Positions 54,310-62,998 are shown, numbered from the stretch's first letter. The stretch is 64,000 bases of DNA from Sphingomonas sp. (GCF_003248515.1 NZ_QFOB01000004.1:310001-374000), one strand, 5' to 3'. Numbers and translations: made by a program. The notes: generated from the letters alone by a model not told the origin.

Positions 54310-56247
54310 GTGGCCGAAGACCTGATCGCCATCCCGGCCACCTTCCAGACCGATTCCCTTTATGACGCGGACCGCTACGCGACGGATTATGCGCGCTCGC
54401 TCTCCGATTCGGACGATTTCTGGCGCGGGCAGATTTCCCGCCTCGACTGGATCGAGACGCCCACGCGCATGGACGAGAGCAATTTCACCGAGGCCGACTT
54501 CGGCATCAAATGGTTCGCGGACGGCACGCTGAACGTCGCCGCCAATTGCCTCGATCGCCATCTTGCCGAGCGCGGCGACCAGACAGCCATCCTGTGGGAA
54601 CCCGATAATCCCGCGGATCAGCCCCGTGCCATCACCTATGCCGCGCTTCATGAGGAGGTCTGCCGCGTCGCCAATGCGCTGAAGGCGCTGGGCGCGCACA
54701 GGGGATCACGCATCGCCATCTATCTGCCGATGATCCCGGAAGCGGCGGCGGCGATGCTCGCCTGCGCCCGGATCGGCGCGATCCACTCGGTGGTGTTCGG
54801 CGGCTTCTCGCCCGATGCGCTGGCGGGCCGCATCCAGGATTGCGACGCGCAGATCGTAATCACCGCCGATGCCGGCCGGCGCGGCGGGAAGAGCGTGCCG
54901 CTGAAGGCCAATGTGGATGCGGCGGTGAAGGACTGCCCGGGCATTCAAGCCGTGATGGTGGTGCAGGCCACGGGCGCGCCCGTCACCATGCAGGCGGGGC
55001 GCGATCATTGGTATCACGAGGCGATCGCGCGCGTATCCGCCGATTGCCCGCCGGAGCCGATGAATTCGGAGGCACCCCTCTTCATTCTCTACACCTCCGG
55101 ATCGACCGGGAAGCCCAAGGGCGTCGTCCATTCCTCCGGCGGCTATCTGCTGTGGGCGGCGCTGACGCATGAAGCCTGCTTCGATTATCGCCCGGGCCAG
55201 ATCTTCTGGTGCGCGGCCGATGTCGGCTGGATCACCGGCCACACCTATATCGTCTATGGCGCGCTCGCGAACGGCGCGACGACCCTGCTCTACGAAGGCG
55301 TGCCCAACTGGCCGAGCCCTTCGCGCATGTGGGATGTGGTGGATCGCCACAAGGTGGAGATCCTCTTCACCGCGCCGACCGTGCTGCGCTCGCTGATGCG
55401 CGAGGGCGACGATCATGTGACGCGCACGGATCGCTCCTCGCTCCGCCTGCTGGGCTCAGTGGGCGAGCCGATCAATCCCGAGGCGTGGCGCTGGTATCAT
55501 GATGTGGTGGGCGAGGCGCGCTGCCCGATCATCGACATGTGGTGGCAGACGGAAACGGGCGGCGGGATGATCGCCCCGCTGCCTGGCGCGACCGCGCTGA
55601 AGCCCGGCTCCGCCACACATCCGCTGTTCGGCGTGGAGCCCCGACTGGTGGATGCCGAGGGCAAGACGCTGGAGGGCGCCGCCGAGGGCAATCTCGTCAT
55701 CACCCGATCCTGGCCGGGCCAGATGCGCACCGTGTGGAACGATCATGAGCGCTTCTTCCAGGCCTATTTCTCCACCTATCCGGGCGCCTATTTCACGGGT
55801 GACGGCGCGCGGCGCGATGAAGATGGTTACTGGTGGATCACGGGCCGGGTGGACGATGTCATCAACGTCTCCGGCCATCGCATGGGCACCGCCGAGGTGG
55901 AAAGCGCGCTGGTGCTCCACCATCAGGTAGCGGAGGCGGCGGTCGTCGGCATGCCGCATGATCTCAAGGGCCAGGGCATCTATGCCTATGTCACGCTGAA
56001 TGCGGGCGAGGAGCCTTCGGAGGATCTGCGGCGCACGCTGCGCGATTGGGTGCGTCGCGAGATCGGCCCGATCGCCACGCCCGATGCGATCCAGTTCGCG
56101 CCCGGGCTGCCGAAGACGCGTTCGGGCAAGATCATGCGCCGCATCCTGCGCAAGATCGCGGAAGGCGAAGTCGGCGCGCTGGGCGACATTTCCACGCTCG
56201 CCGATCCCAGCGTGGTGCAGGATCTGATCGCCAACCGCGCGGCCTGA
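54310..56247 (+). CDS. acs: Acetyl-CoA synthetase (AMP-forming)
   Basis: A 645-aa enzyme activating acetate to acetyl-CoA, the last step of the ethanol-to-acetyl-CoA route in this island. YTSGSTGKPKGVVHSSGGYL is the P-loop-like A3 motif. DMWWQTETGGGMIAPLPG, YFTGDGARRDEDGYWWITGRVDD and the C-terminal PKTRSGKIMRR are Acs hallmarks, with Lys607 the usual acetylation target. I chose GTG 54310 for its AAGGAG ribosome site and the normal family length. It is separated from the porin by a strong hairpin and is probably partly co-transcribed. Confidence 0.95.
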   Translation: MAEDLIAIPATFQTDSLYDADRYATDYARSLSDSDDFWRGQISRLDWIETPTRMDESNFTEADFGIKWFADGTLNVAANCLDRHLAERGDQTAILWEPDNPADQPRAITYAALHEEVCRVANALKALGAHRGSRIAIYLPMIPEAAAAMLACARIGAIHSVVFGGFSPDALAGRIQDCDAQIVITADAGRRGGKSVPLKANVDAAVKDCPGIQAVMVVQATGAPVTMQAGRDHWYHEAIARVSADCPPEPMNSEAPLFILYTSGSTGKPKGVVHSSGGYLLWAALTHEACFDYRPGQIFWCAADVGWITGHTYIVYGALANGATTLLYEGVPNWPSPSRMWDVVDRHKVEILFTAPTVLRSLMREGDDHVTRTDRSSLRLLGSVGEPINPEAWRWYHDVVGEARCPIIDMWWQTETGGGMIAPLPGATALKPGSATHPLFGVEPRLVDAEGKTLEGAAEGNLVITRSWPGQMRTVWNDHERFFQAYFSTYPGAYFTGDGARRDEDGYWWITGRVDDVINVSGHRMGTAEVESALVLHHQVAEAAVVGMPHDLKGQGIYAYVTLNAGEEPSEDLRRTLRDWVRREIGPIATPDAIQFAPGLPKTRSGKIMRRILRKIAEGEVGALGDISTLADPSVVQDLIANRAA

Positions 56248-56269
56248 CGCCGGCCGCCATTCCCGCTCT

Positions 56270-56306
56270 CTCCATCGTGCCCCGGCGAAGGCGGAGCACG
56301 ATGGAG
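56270..56306. terminator. Terminator hairpin between convergent acs and metallohydrolase genes
   Basis: An 11-bp perfect stem, CTCCATCGTGC/GCACGATGGAG, enclosing a 15-nt loop CCCGGCGAAGGCGGA. It lies between two convergent stops and can serve both directions. Confidence 0.5.
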
Positions 56307-56314
56307 ATGGATCG

Positions 56315-57259
56315 CTATCCCTTCGCATCCACGCGCGGCAGCAATTCGGCTTCCAGCGCCGGGTAGAGATGGCTCACCGAGCGCTCCAGTTCATAGCGCG
56401 CGGCCGCCATGCCGGCGAAGCGGGCCGGTATCTCCATCCGCCCGGCGGCGACCATATCCAGCCCCTGCCCCACTGCATCGCGCAGCGCGCGATCGAGCCA
56501 GTCTATCCAGTCGCGCGTCTGATCGATCGCGGCGGCGGGCGTGGGATCGAAGGGGCCGTGGCCGGGTATCACCGTCTTGTGCGGCACGGCCTTGAGCCGA
56601 TCCAGCGCCGCGCGCCATTTCGGCAGATCCGCATGCGGCGTGCTCGGCGCGCGATCGTGGAAGACGAGATCCCCCGCGATCAAAGTGCCGGTGCGCTCGT
56701 CGATCAGCGCAAGATCCGCCGCGCTGTGCCCGGCCAGCGGCAGGAGGCGGAGGGTGCGGCCGCCGACCACATCGCTCTCGCCGGGCAGCGTGATGCCGGG
56801 CAGCTTCGGCTCGGTGCCGCGCATCCAGTCTCCCAGCAGGCGATACATGCCATCCGAAAAGCCCTTCTCGTCCTGCGCGAGCACGCGCGCCACGGCCGGT
56901 GTGGTCGCGACGATCGCCGGATCGAAAGCGGCGGTGCCATAGACATGATCGGGATGCAGATGGGTGAGATACACGCGCGCGACCGGTTTGCCGACCAGCC
57001 GCGCCGCCGCCCCGGCCAGCGCCTCGCCATAGCGGAGCGAAGGGCCGCAATCGATCAGCACCGGCCCCGCATCGGTGGCGAGGATCGTGATGTTGGCGAT
57101 CGCCCCGCCATTTTCCATCGCGATCGGGGCGTCCGCGCCGTGGATCATCCAGATGCCGTCACCCACCTTCTGCGGCACGATATCGTAGCGGAGCGGAGCG
57201 GCGGCGACGGGCATCGCCACCAATCCGGCCAGCATCGCGCGACGGCCGAGACGGATCAC
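56315..57259 (-). CDS. Quinoprotein relay zinc metallohydrolase (MBL fold)
   Basis: A 314-aa exported metallo-beta-lactamase-fold protein. The signal peptide has a twin-Arg-like start (RLGRRAMLAGLVAMPVAAA). All zinc ligands are present: His100, His102, Asp104, His105 (THLHPDH), His178, Asp197 and His234. Proteins of this SoxH-related group occur with SoxYZ-like carriers beside PQQ dehydrogenases. They may hydrolyse a carrier-bound thiol intermediate, but this is unproven. The GTG start overlaps the SoxYZ-like stop as GTGA. Confidence 0.85.
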   Translation of the reverse strand: MIRLGRRAMLAGLVAMPVAAAPLRYDIVPQKVGDGIWMIHGADAPIAMENGGAIANITILATDAGPVLIDCGPSLRYGEALAGAAARLVGKPVARVYLTHLHPDHVYGTAAFDPAIVATTPAVARVLAQDEKGFSDGMYRLLGDWMRGTEPKLPGITLPGESDVVGGRTLRLLPLAGHSAADLALIDERTGTLIAGDLVFHDRAPSTPHADLPKWRAALDRLKAVPHKTVIPGHGPFDPTPAAAIDQTRDWIDWLDRALRDAVGQGLDMVAAGRMEIPARFAGMAAARYELERSVSHLYPALEAELLPRVDAKG

Positions 57260-58038
57260 CGCGCGGCCATCGCGGCGGGAGCGCTGCCCACCGGCAGATG
57301 CGCCTTATATTCGACGCCGCCCGTATCCCGGCCATCCACCGCGAGCACGCTGCCGGGCGCGGCATCGATCAGCAGGGTCAGCGCCGGATCCTCGCCCACC
57401 GACGCCTCCAGCGCGACCGTCCCGTAATCCACCCCGCCCGATCCCGTGAGCTTCACTGTTTCCAGATGATAGGTGGGTATGTTGGCCACAAAGCCCGTAT
57501 CCATCGGATGGCGGAAGGCGAGCTGGACGCGGGTGACGCCCCCGCCTGCCACCGCGCGCCCGCGCACCTCGCCCAGATGCTGCGCCCAATCGCCCTTCAC
57601 GCGGCTGACGGGCGGTGCGGAACAGCCGCCGCCCGCCGCATCGATCCAGCCACCCGCCACCACCCAGCTTCCATCCGCCAGTTGCGCCGCCGCGCGCACG
57701 GGCGTGCGCTGATCCAGCTTGATCCGGGTGGCGATGAACGGGCTGGCGCGGGCCGGCGTGAAATCCACCGCCAGCGGGATGGGATTGAGATCCGCGAAGA
57801 TCAGGATGCGTTTCACCTGGCCCAGCGGGCGCGCATCCACCTGCACCGGAAATTCGTGCTGGTCTTCGGCGATCGACGGGAAATGGACGAGCAGACGCGG
57901 ATCGAAGCGGACCGGATCGTCCCCGAAAAAGGTCTGCGCCAGCCCGGCCCAGTTGGGCGACTGCAACGGATCGGCCGGCGGGGCGGCCGATGCCGCCGAC
58001 GCCAGCAGCATCGCCAGCCATAAAGCCTTCGCGGCCAT
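57256..58038 (-). CDS. Quinoprotein-associated SoxYZ-like carrier protein
   Basis: A 260-aa periplasmic fusion of a SoxY-like and a SoxZ-like domain. The signal peptide ends near ASAA. The SoxY part carries a single swinging-arm type Cys139 in DAAGGGCSAPP, equivalent to the substrate-carrying GGC of SoxY but internal rather than C-terminal. The SoxZ part follows (VQLAFRHPMDTGF). It probably carries a thiol-bound intermediate processed by the adjacent metallohydrolase. The promoter has a CCCAAGGT element 48-62 bp upstream, placing it in the alcohol regulon. Confidence 0.85.
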   Translation of the reverse strand: MAAKALWLAMLLASAASAAPPADPLQSPNWAGLAQTFFGDDPVRFDPRLLVHFPSIAEDQHEFPVQVDARPLGQVKRILIFADLNPIPLAVDFTPARASPFIATRIKLDQRTPVRAAAQLADGSWVVAGGWIDAAGGGCSAPPVSRVKGDWAQHLGEVRGRAVAGGGVTRVQLAFRHPMDTGFVANIPTYHLETVKLTGSGGVDYGTVALEASVGEDPALTLLIDAAPGSVLAVDGRDTGGVEYKAHLPVGSAPAAMAAR

Positions 58039-58085
58039 ATCCTTCTCCCAAGGAAGGGGTTTGGCGATGGCATCCGCGCGCTACA

Positions 58086-58100
58086 ATGGCACCTTGGGAG
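58086..58100 (-). promoter_or_regulatory. CCCAAGGT element, SoxYZ / CxxxCW divergent promoter
   Basis: CTCCCAAGGTGCCAT on the minus strand, reading with the SoxYZ-like gene and overlapping the leader of the divergent Cys-Cys-Trp gene. It shares the CCCAAGGT core with the ADH, porin and TonB promoters. Confidence 0.5.
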
Positions 58101-58118
58101 GAGGGAGACGAGAAGATC

Positions 58119-58688
58119 ATGATCGCGGCATTGCTCTTCGCCCTGACCGTGCCCGTCGCCGCGCCAGCGCCTGTGTCTGCGTCCCCCGGTGATCCGGCCC
58201 TGTTCGATGCCGCCACCGGCTATCGCATCGCCGCCTATCGCGGCGTGATTCCCGCAGCGCCGCCGGACGTGGAGAGAATCGACGACGGCGAGGCGGCGAA
58301 GCGGCACGATGGCGGGCACACGCTGTTCATCGATCTCACCCCGGCACGCGGGGCCGTGCGGGATGCCGCCACCGGCGAGTGGCGGCTGGCCGAGCCGCAC
58401 GAGACGATCCCCGGCGCCCACTGGTTTCCGGAAGCCGGGCGCGGGCCGGCCGATGCCGCGATCGATCGCTGGTTCGCCGGCGGGATAAGCCGGCTGACGA
58501 AGGGTTCGCATCGCCGGCCGATCGTGGCCTTCTGCCTGGCCGATTGCTGGATGAGCTGGAATGCGGCGTGGAAGCTCCGCCGCCTCGGATATCGCGCCGT
58601 CGCCTGGTATGCGAACGGCATAGACGGATGGCGCGATCTGGGCCGCCCGCTCGTGCCCGCCACCCCCGAAGGCACTAGCCGAAGATAA
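58119..58688 (+). CDS. Rhodanese-like Cys-Cys-Trp protein of PQQ-dependent catabolism
   Basis: A 189-aa exported protein. The signal peptide (MIAALLFALTVPVAAPAPVSA) is followed by a rhodanese-like fold whose active loop is FCLADCWMSWNAAWKLRR, with Cys139, Cys143 and Trp144. This matches the family named for its Cys-Cys-Trp motif next to PQQ alcohol dehydrogenases, though three residues separate the two Cys here. It may work with the SoxYZ-like carrier in a sulfur-relay or redox maturation step. It is divergent from that gene, with about 80 bp between the two starts. Confidence 0.85.
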   Translation: MIAALLFALTVPVAAPAPVSASPGDPALFDAATGYRIAAYRGVIPAAPPDVERIDDGEAAKRHDGGHTLFIDLTPARGAVRDAATGEWRLAEPHETIPGAHWFPEAGRGPADAAIDRWFAGGISRLTKGSHRRPIVAFCLADCWMSWNAAWKLRRLGYRAVAWYANGIDGWRDLGRPLVPATPEGTSRR

Positions 58689-58741
58689 ACGGGGGCGACC
58701 TCGAAGCAGGTGGAATGACCGGCCGGCTCCGAATGCGCAGA

Positions 58742-58773
58742 CGGCGAGGAAGAAGGGCGGCGAGGAAGAAGGG
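58742..58773. repeat. Two tandem copies of a 16-bp repeat
   Basis: CGGCGAGGAAGAAGGG occurs twice in a row, followed by CGGC of a third start. It lies in the short gap between the Cys-Cys-Trp gene and the LytS-type kinase. Slippage-prone, with no known role. Confidence 0.7.
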
Positions 58774-58831
58774 CGGCGCGCTTGCCGATGCCCAAGGCGC
58801 GCCCTAGGGTCCGCCGCCGGCGAGGGGGCGG

Positions 58832-59899
58832 ATGAAGAAGACCAGATTCCGGCAAGCACTGCTGCTCACCTTCGCCATCTGGCTGGTGTTCGTCTATGGC
58901 GGCTATTGCGTCTCGGAGCTGATCGCCGGGCGAACGGGCTTCGTTCGCGAGCTTCCCCTCGATCTCGTGGCGGTGGTGTTCGTCGCGCTCGCCGCGCAAT
59001 GCCTCTATCCGCTTGCGCGCGAGACGGCCGGCTGGGGCCTAATCCGGCGCGGCGCCGTGATCGCGGCGGCCGTGCTCCTGATCGCCTGCGTCCAGGCGCT
59101 CATCAACCTGATCGAGAACCGTATCCTGGGCATCGTTCCCGCGATCGACGCCGCGCATCTCTCGCTGATCCGCACGCGCTTCGCATCCAGCTTCCTCTCC
59201 CACACCTACCTCACTCTCGCCAACGCCGCGCTGCTGGTGCTGCTGGTCGAGGCGCAGCGCGCGTCCGAGCAGCGGCTGGTGCTCGTCCGGGCGGAGGCCG
59301 ATGCGCGGGCCGTGGCGCTGCGCCTGCAGCTCAATCCGCATTTCGTGTTCAACACGCTCAACTCGATCTCCAGCCTGATCGTGACCCGCCGGATCGACGA
59401 TGCGGAGGAGATGATCGAGCGCCTCGCCGATTTCCTGCGGCAATCGCTCAAGTCCGATCCCAACGAACTGGTGCCGCTGGAAGACGAATTCGCGACGGTG
59501 GAAACCTATCTCGATATCGAGGCGGTCCGCTTCGGCAACCGGATGATCGTCGAACTGGATTGCGCGCCTGCGGTGGGCCGGCTGCAGGTGCCTAATTATA
59601 TCCTTCAGCCGCTGGCCGAAAATGCGGTGAAATATGGCGTGGCCCGATCGCCCCGGCCCGTGCGCGTGCGCGTGAGCGCGAAGACGGAGGGCGGGGCGCT
59701 CGTCATCTGCGTCGAGGATGATGCCATGCCCCATCGCGATGCTTGTCGGCCGGCGGGCCTCGGCGTCGGCGTGGACAATATCGCCCAGCGGCTGAAGCTC
59801 CATTATGGCGAGGCCGCGGCGATCATCCCCGCGCAGTGCGAACGCGGCTTCAGCGCGACGATCACCCTGCCGCTCAGCGCCCAGCATCCGGCGATCTGA
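58832..59899 (+). CDS. LytS/YehU-type sensor histidine kinase
   Basis: A 355-aa membrane kinase with four predicted helices (about 8-30, 42-60, 73-95, 122-140). A His_kinase domain has the phosphorylated His170 in LQLNPHFVFNTLNSISSL. The HATPase follows with ILQPLAENAVKYGV and GVGVDNIAQRL. No response regulator is next to it on the same strand. The nearest partner is the LytTR regulator at 60507-61268, transcribed towards it, which also has its own linked kinase. The signal is unknown. Confidence 0.88.
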   Translation: MKKTRFRQALLLTFAIWLVFVYGGYCVSELIAGRTGFVRELPLDLVAVVFVALAAQCLYPLARETAGWGLIRRGAVIAAAVLLIACVQALINLIENRILGIVPAIDAAHLSLIRTRFASSFLSHTYLTLANAALLVLLVEAQRASEQRLVLVRAEADARAVALRLQLNPHFVFNTLNSISSLIVTRRIDDAEEMIERLADFLRQSLKSDPNELVPLEDEFATVETYLDIEAVRFGNRMIVELDCAPAVGRLQVPNYILQPLAENAVKYGVARSPRPVRVRVSAKTEGGALVICVEDDAMPHRDACRPAGLGVGVDNIAQRLKLHYGEAAAIIPAQCERGFSATITLPLSAQHPAI

Positions 59900-59968
59900 A
59901 CCCCGGCGCGGGAGCACCGCCGCCCGCATCCGACTCCGCCGGCATGCGGATTGATCGCACCGCGCAGT

Positions 59969-59979
59969 TTCGTCGCGCC
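59969..59979 (+). promoter_or_regulatory. AlgR-like LytTR box upstream of a hypothetical gene
   Basis: TTCGTCGCGCC, with a weaker copy TTGATCGCACC 18 bp upstream, about 100 bp before the 60081 gene. It resembles the AlgR (LytTR) consensus CCGTTCGTC. It is the same 11-mer as the pair at 63085-63116. Confidence 0.45.
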
Positions 59980-60080
59980 AGCATGCGGCTTGGTAGCGGC
60001 AAGGATGCGATCGATCGCGCGCCGGTGCAGGGGCCGATCGTCAGATGGCGGGCCATAGCGGCCGCCCGAGAGAGACGATC

Positions 60081-60464
60081 ATGCACACCGCCCTTGCCTT
60101 CGCGAACGACGATCATGCGCCCGTGGCACGGCCGCGCCTGCGTCTCGTTCCGGCGGCGCCGGGGCTGAGCGCGATGGAGCGTCAGGCCGTGGAAATTGGC
60201 CGTGACGATGCGTTCCGTCCCGGCTGGGACGCCAGCATCGCCGCGCCGTCATGGGCCGAAAGAGTGGCCACCTTCCTGGCGCGCACGCGTCGGGGGATGC
60301 GCGCCGTGGTGCCGCTCGCCGATCCCCGTCTGGAAAAGCTGCGGCTCTTCGCCAGCATGATGCGCCGCGACGATCGCCGTCTCCACGATCTGGCCGATGC
60401 CTTGCTGGCGGATGGACTGAGCTCCGTTGCGCTACATGAGGCGATCGGCCTCGCGCTGGTCTGA
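60081..60464 (+). CDS. Hypothetical protein near the LytTR system (127 aa)
   Basis: A soluble, Arg/Ala-rich protein with no signal peptide. It has a proline-rich start (PRLRLVPAAPGLSAMERQAVEIGRDDAF), a middle WAERVATFLARTRRG helix and a C-terminal helical part (DRRLHDLADALLADGLSSVALHEAIGLALV). I do not recognise the family. The ATG at 60081 follows GAGAGAGACG. A LytTR-type box about 100 bp upstream suggests control by the adjacent response regulator. It is convergent with that gene. Confidence 0.6.
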   Translation: MHTALAFANDDHAPVARPRLRLVPAAPGLSAMERQAVEIGRDDAFRPGWDASIAAPSWAERVATFLARTRRGMRAVVPLADPRLEKLRLFASMMRRDDRRLHDLADALLADGLSSVALHEAIGLALV

Positions 60465-60506
60465 ATAGGCCGGGGCGGGAATCGAGCCGGGGAGGCTGAC
60501 GCGCCC

Positions 60507-61268
60507 TCAGGAGATGCCGAGCGCGGCCTCCACCGACGCGACATAGCTCGGCCCCACCTGCACGGTCGTGCCATCCTGCAACAGAAGGATGGTCGAGCGC
60601 TGCGCCCGCCGGATTTCGGCCACCCTGGAGGGCCGCACGAATGCGGAGCGGTGGACCCGGATCAGCGCCGTTCCCGCCAGCTTCTCCTCCAGCGCCGCCA
60701 TCGTGATCCGCAGCATGAAGCTGCGCAGCTCGGTGTGGAGCAGCACATAATCCCGCGCCGCTTCCACCCAATCGATCGATTCGATCGGAACACGGCGCTG
60801 GCCGTTGCGCTCCGGCACCCAGATTTCCGGATCGCCGGCAGTGCGGGCATCGGTGCGCAGCGTTTCGATCTCGGCCGCGAGCGATCCCGCGCGCTGCGCC
60901 GCCTCGCGCATGTCGCGGCGGCGGCGGGCGCGATCCGTGGCCAGGCGCAGACGATCGAAGCGGACCGGCTTCAGGATATAATCGGCCGCCTCCAGATCGA
61001 AGGCGTCCGGCGCATAATGTTCGTGCGCGGTGACGAAGACCAACTCCGGGCGTGGATCGATGCTGATGTCGGCGGCGGTGCGCAGGCCGTTGCGGCCGGG
61101 CATCTGTATATCGAGGATCACGAGATCGGGGCGCAGCGCCTCGATCCGGTCCAGCGCCTCGTCGCCATTCTGCGCCTGACCGACCACCTCGATCCCGCCA
61201 ATGTCGTCGCAGAAGACGCGGAGACGATCGAGCGCGAGCGATTCATCGTCGACCAGTAGCACCCGCAT
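60507..61268 (-). CDS. LytTR-family response regulator
   Basis: A 253-aa regulator. The receiver domain has Asp53 (LVILDIQMPGRNG) and Lys100 (YILKPVRF). A short helical linker and a LytTR DNA-binding domain from about residue 150 follow (RRVPIESIDWVEAARDYVLLHT, LIRVHRSAFVRPSRVAEIRR). LytTR proteins bind tandem repeats about two turns apart. Start 61268 is favoured by the family N-terminus MRVLLVDDE and a run of G. It lies 27 bp after the kinase gene. Confidence 0.92.
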   Translation of the reverse strand: MRVLLVDDESLALDRLRVFCDDIGGIEVVGQAQNGDEALDRIEALRPDLVILDIQMPGRNGLRTAADISIDPRPELVFVTAHEHYAPDAFDLEAADYILKPVRFDRLRLATDRARRRRDMREAAQRAGSLAAEIETLRTDARTAGDPEIWVPERNGQRRVPIESIDWVEAARDYVLLHTELRSFMLRITMAALEEKLAGTALIRVHRSAFVRPSRVAEIRRAQRSTILLLQDGTTVQVGPSYVASVEAALGIS

Positions 61269-61295
61269 CGTCGTCGCCCCCCCCGACATGCCGGA

Positions 61296-62420
61296 TCAGG
61301 CCGGCACGGCCGGCAAGCGCAGGGTGGTGGCGAACACGCCCCCCTCGGCGCTGGATATCACGCTTGCGGCGAGCCCATAAAGCCCGGCCAGCCGGGTCCG
61401 CACGTTCGCCGTCGCCCGCGAAGCATTGTTGAGGATCACGCGCGGCGCGTCGTCCGAAACGCGCAGCTCCAGATCGCCATCCCGGCGATGCGCCGATACG
61501 CTGATGCGGACGGGCGACAGCGATCGCTCCACCCCGTCGCGGATGGCTTCCTCGATGAGGGGCTGGATCAGCAGGGGTGGCACGGCGAGATCGGCGACAT
61601 CGTCCGCATAATCGATCGCGACGACGAGCCGCTCGCCGAAGCGCATCTCCTCCAGGCTCAGATAATGGTCAATCAACTGAAACTGCTCCTCCAGCGGCCG
61701 CGCCGTTGCCGGATCGGTGCTGATGGAGGCACGCAAAAAGCTACTTAACAATTCCAGACCCTGTTCGGCCTCGGCGTTGCGCCGGGTCACGACCATGGTT
61801 GAAATGGCATTGAGGGTGTTGAACAGGAAATGGGGGTTGAGCTTCAGCCGCAGCGAATCCACTTCCGCCTGCTGCGCCTCGGCCCGGAATTCGGCCAGCT
61901 GCCGCTCCTGCCGCTCCGCCTTGCGCCGCCCCGCCGCCAGCTGAAACAGCGCGCTGTTCACCGCGAAGACGCAGGCATAGTTGAGCGCCGCGCCGTAACT
62001 GTGGCGCAGATCCTGCGGCAGCGAGAGCCAGCGCATCTCCAGATTGTGCGCGACGACCGCCATGAACAGCAGATCGAACGCGGCCTGCACGATCGCGATC
62101 ACCAGCACCGCCACGATCATCACGATCAGGCGCGTTTGGCCGGAGAGCGGCAAGGTCGCCCGAAAAAGCGCGAAGAGCGAGATCCCGAAGAGCATCGAGA
62201 CGAGAATGGTCGAGCAATCGAGCAGCACGCTCGTCACCCCCATCCCCGCGTAACGGCCGATGATCATCGGCAGATAGATGAGCAGGGTGAAGGACCAGAG
62301 CGCGATCGTAATCACCGCGCCATCCCGCCAGCGTATATCCCGCCGGCGCTCGGCCAGCAGGGACATCGGGCTCGATTCTTCCGGAAATCGGCTGCCGATC
62401 ACGGCACCAAAGACATTCAT
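61296..62420 (-). CDS. LytS/YehU-type sensor histidine kinase
   Basis: A 374-aa membrane kinase with four predicted helices between residues 35 and 162. His197 is in LKLNPHFLFNTLNAISTM and the HATPase has LLIQPLIEEAIRDGV, where the usual Asn-x-x-x-His/Lys is weakened (EEAIRDGV rather than ENAVKHG). It is operonic with the LytTR regulator. The start is uncertain: ATG 62420 (GGATGG upstream) or ATG 62366 (GGAAGA upstream). It is a paralogue of the kinase at 58832. Confidence 0.85.
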   Translation of the reverse strand: MNVFGAVIGSRFPEESSPMSLLAERRRDIRWRDGAVITIALWSFTLLIYLPMIIGRYAGMGVTSVLLDCSTILVSMLFGISLFALFRATLPLSGQTRLIVMIVAVLVIAIVQAAFDLLFMAVVAHNLEMRWLSLPQDLRHSYGAALNYACVFAVNSALFQLAAGRRKAERQERQLAEFRAEAQQAEVDSLRLKLNPHFLFNTLNAISTMVVTRRNAEAEQGLELLSSFLRASISTDPATARPLEEQFQLIDHYLSLEEMRFGERLVVAIDYADDVADLAVPPLLIQPLIEEAIRDGVERSLSPVRISVSAHRRDGDLELRVSDDAPRVILNNASRATANVRTRLAGLYGLAASVISSAEGGVFATTLRLPAVPA

Positions 62421-62515
62421 TCGCCCATCCAGCAGGCGCCAGCGGCCGGCGCACGGCCTGCGCGACGAACATGACGGTTCGCGCGACGGACGCGGCCAGC
62501 CGGGCAAGGAGCGCG

Positions 62516-62998
62516 TCACAGATCATAGGTGACGATATCCCTTCGCCACTGCGGATCGTGCATCGTCCGGTCACTGTCATAGCGGGCTTCGGTCCGAACC
62601 GATCTGCCCCCGGCCGCCAGCCGCTCGAGGCCCAGCGCGACGCGGATTCGCCCATCGGGCCGCCGCGCGGCGCGACGCACCGGGCTCGCATAGCCCGCCC
62701 GCACATAGACGAGCGTCGAACGCCCGAGCTTCGCGCCGACGCGGCCACCCAGATAGATTTCGCGCGCCGCAGCACCCCTTGCCGGCAGCCGCTCCGCATC
62801 CACGCCCACCCGCACGCCGGGCACGGGCGCGAAATCCCAGCCACCGCCGGATCGGGCCGCAGTGAGCGATGCGCCGGTGAAGTTCGGGGTCGGGCGGAGC
62901 GCGGAGCCGCCGACGCACAGCCCCAGCAACAGGAGCATGCCGAGCGCACGGGTGAAGCGCAGGTGGCGATCTTGCAGGGAATGCGCGGGCTCCGACAT
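62516..62998 (-). CDS. Hypothetical exported protein, possibly a small outer-membrane barrel
   Basis: A 160-aa protein with a hydrophobic signal segment (ALGMLLLLGLCVGGSALR). The mature part has alternating strands such as LGGRVGAKLGRSTLVYVRAGYASP and RIRVALGLERLAAGGRSVRTEARY. These resemble the last strands of OmpA/opacity-like eight-stranded porins. It ends VTYDL without the usual C-terminal Phe, so it may be degenerate. ATG 62998 lacks a good ribosome site, and ATG 62938 is an alternative. LytTR-type boxes lie about 90-120 bp upstream. Confidence 0.5.
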   Translation of the reverse strand: MSEPAHSLQDRHLRFTRALGMLLLLGLCVGGSALRPTPNFTGASLTAARSGGGWDFAPVPGVRVGVDAERLPARGAAAREIYLGGRVGAKLGRSTLVYVRAGYASPVRRAARRPDGRIRVALGLERLAAGGRSVRTEARYDSDRTMHDPQWRRDIVTYDL

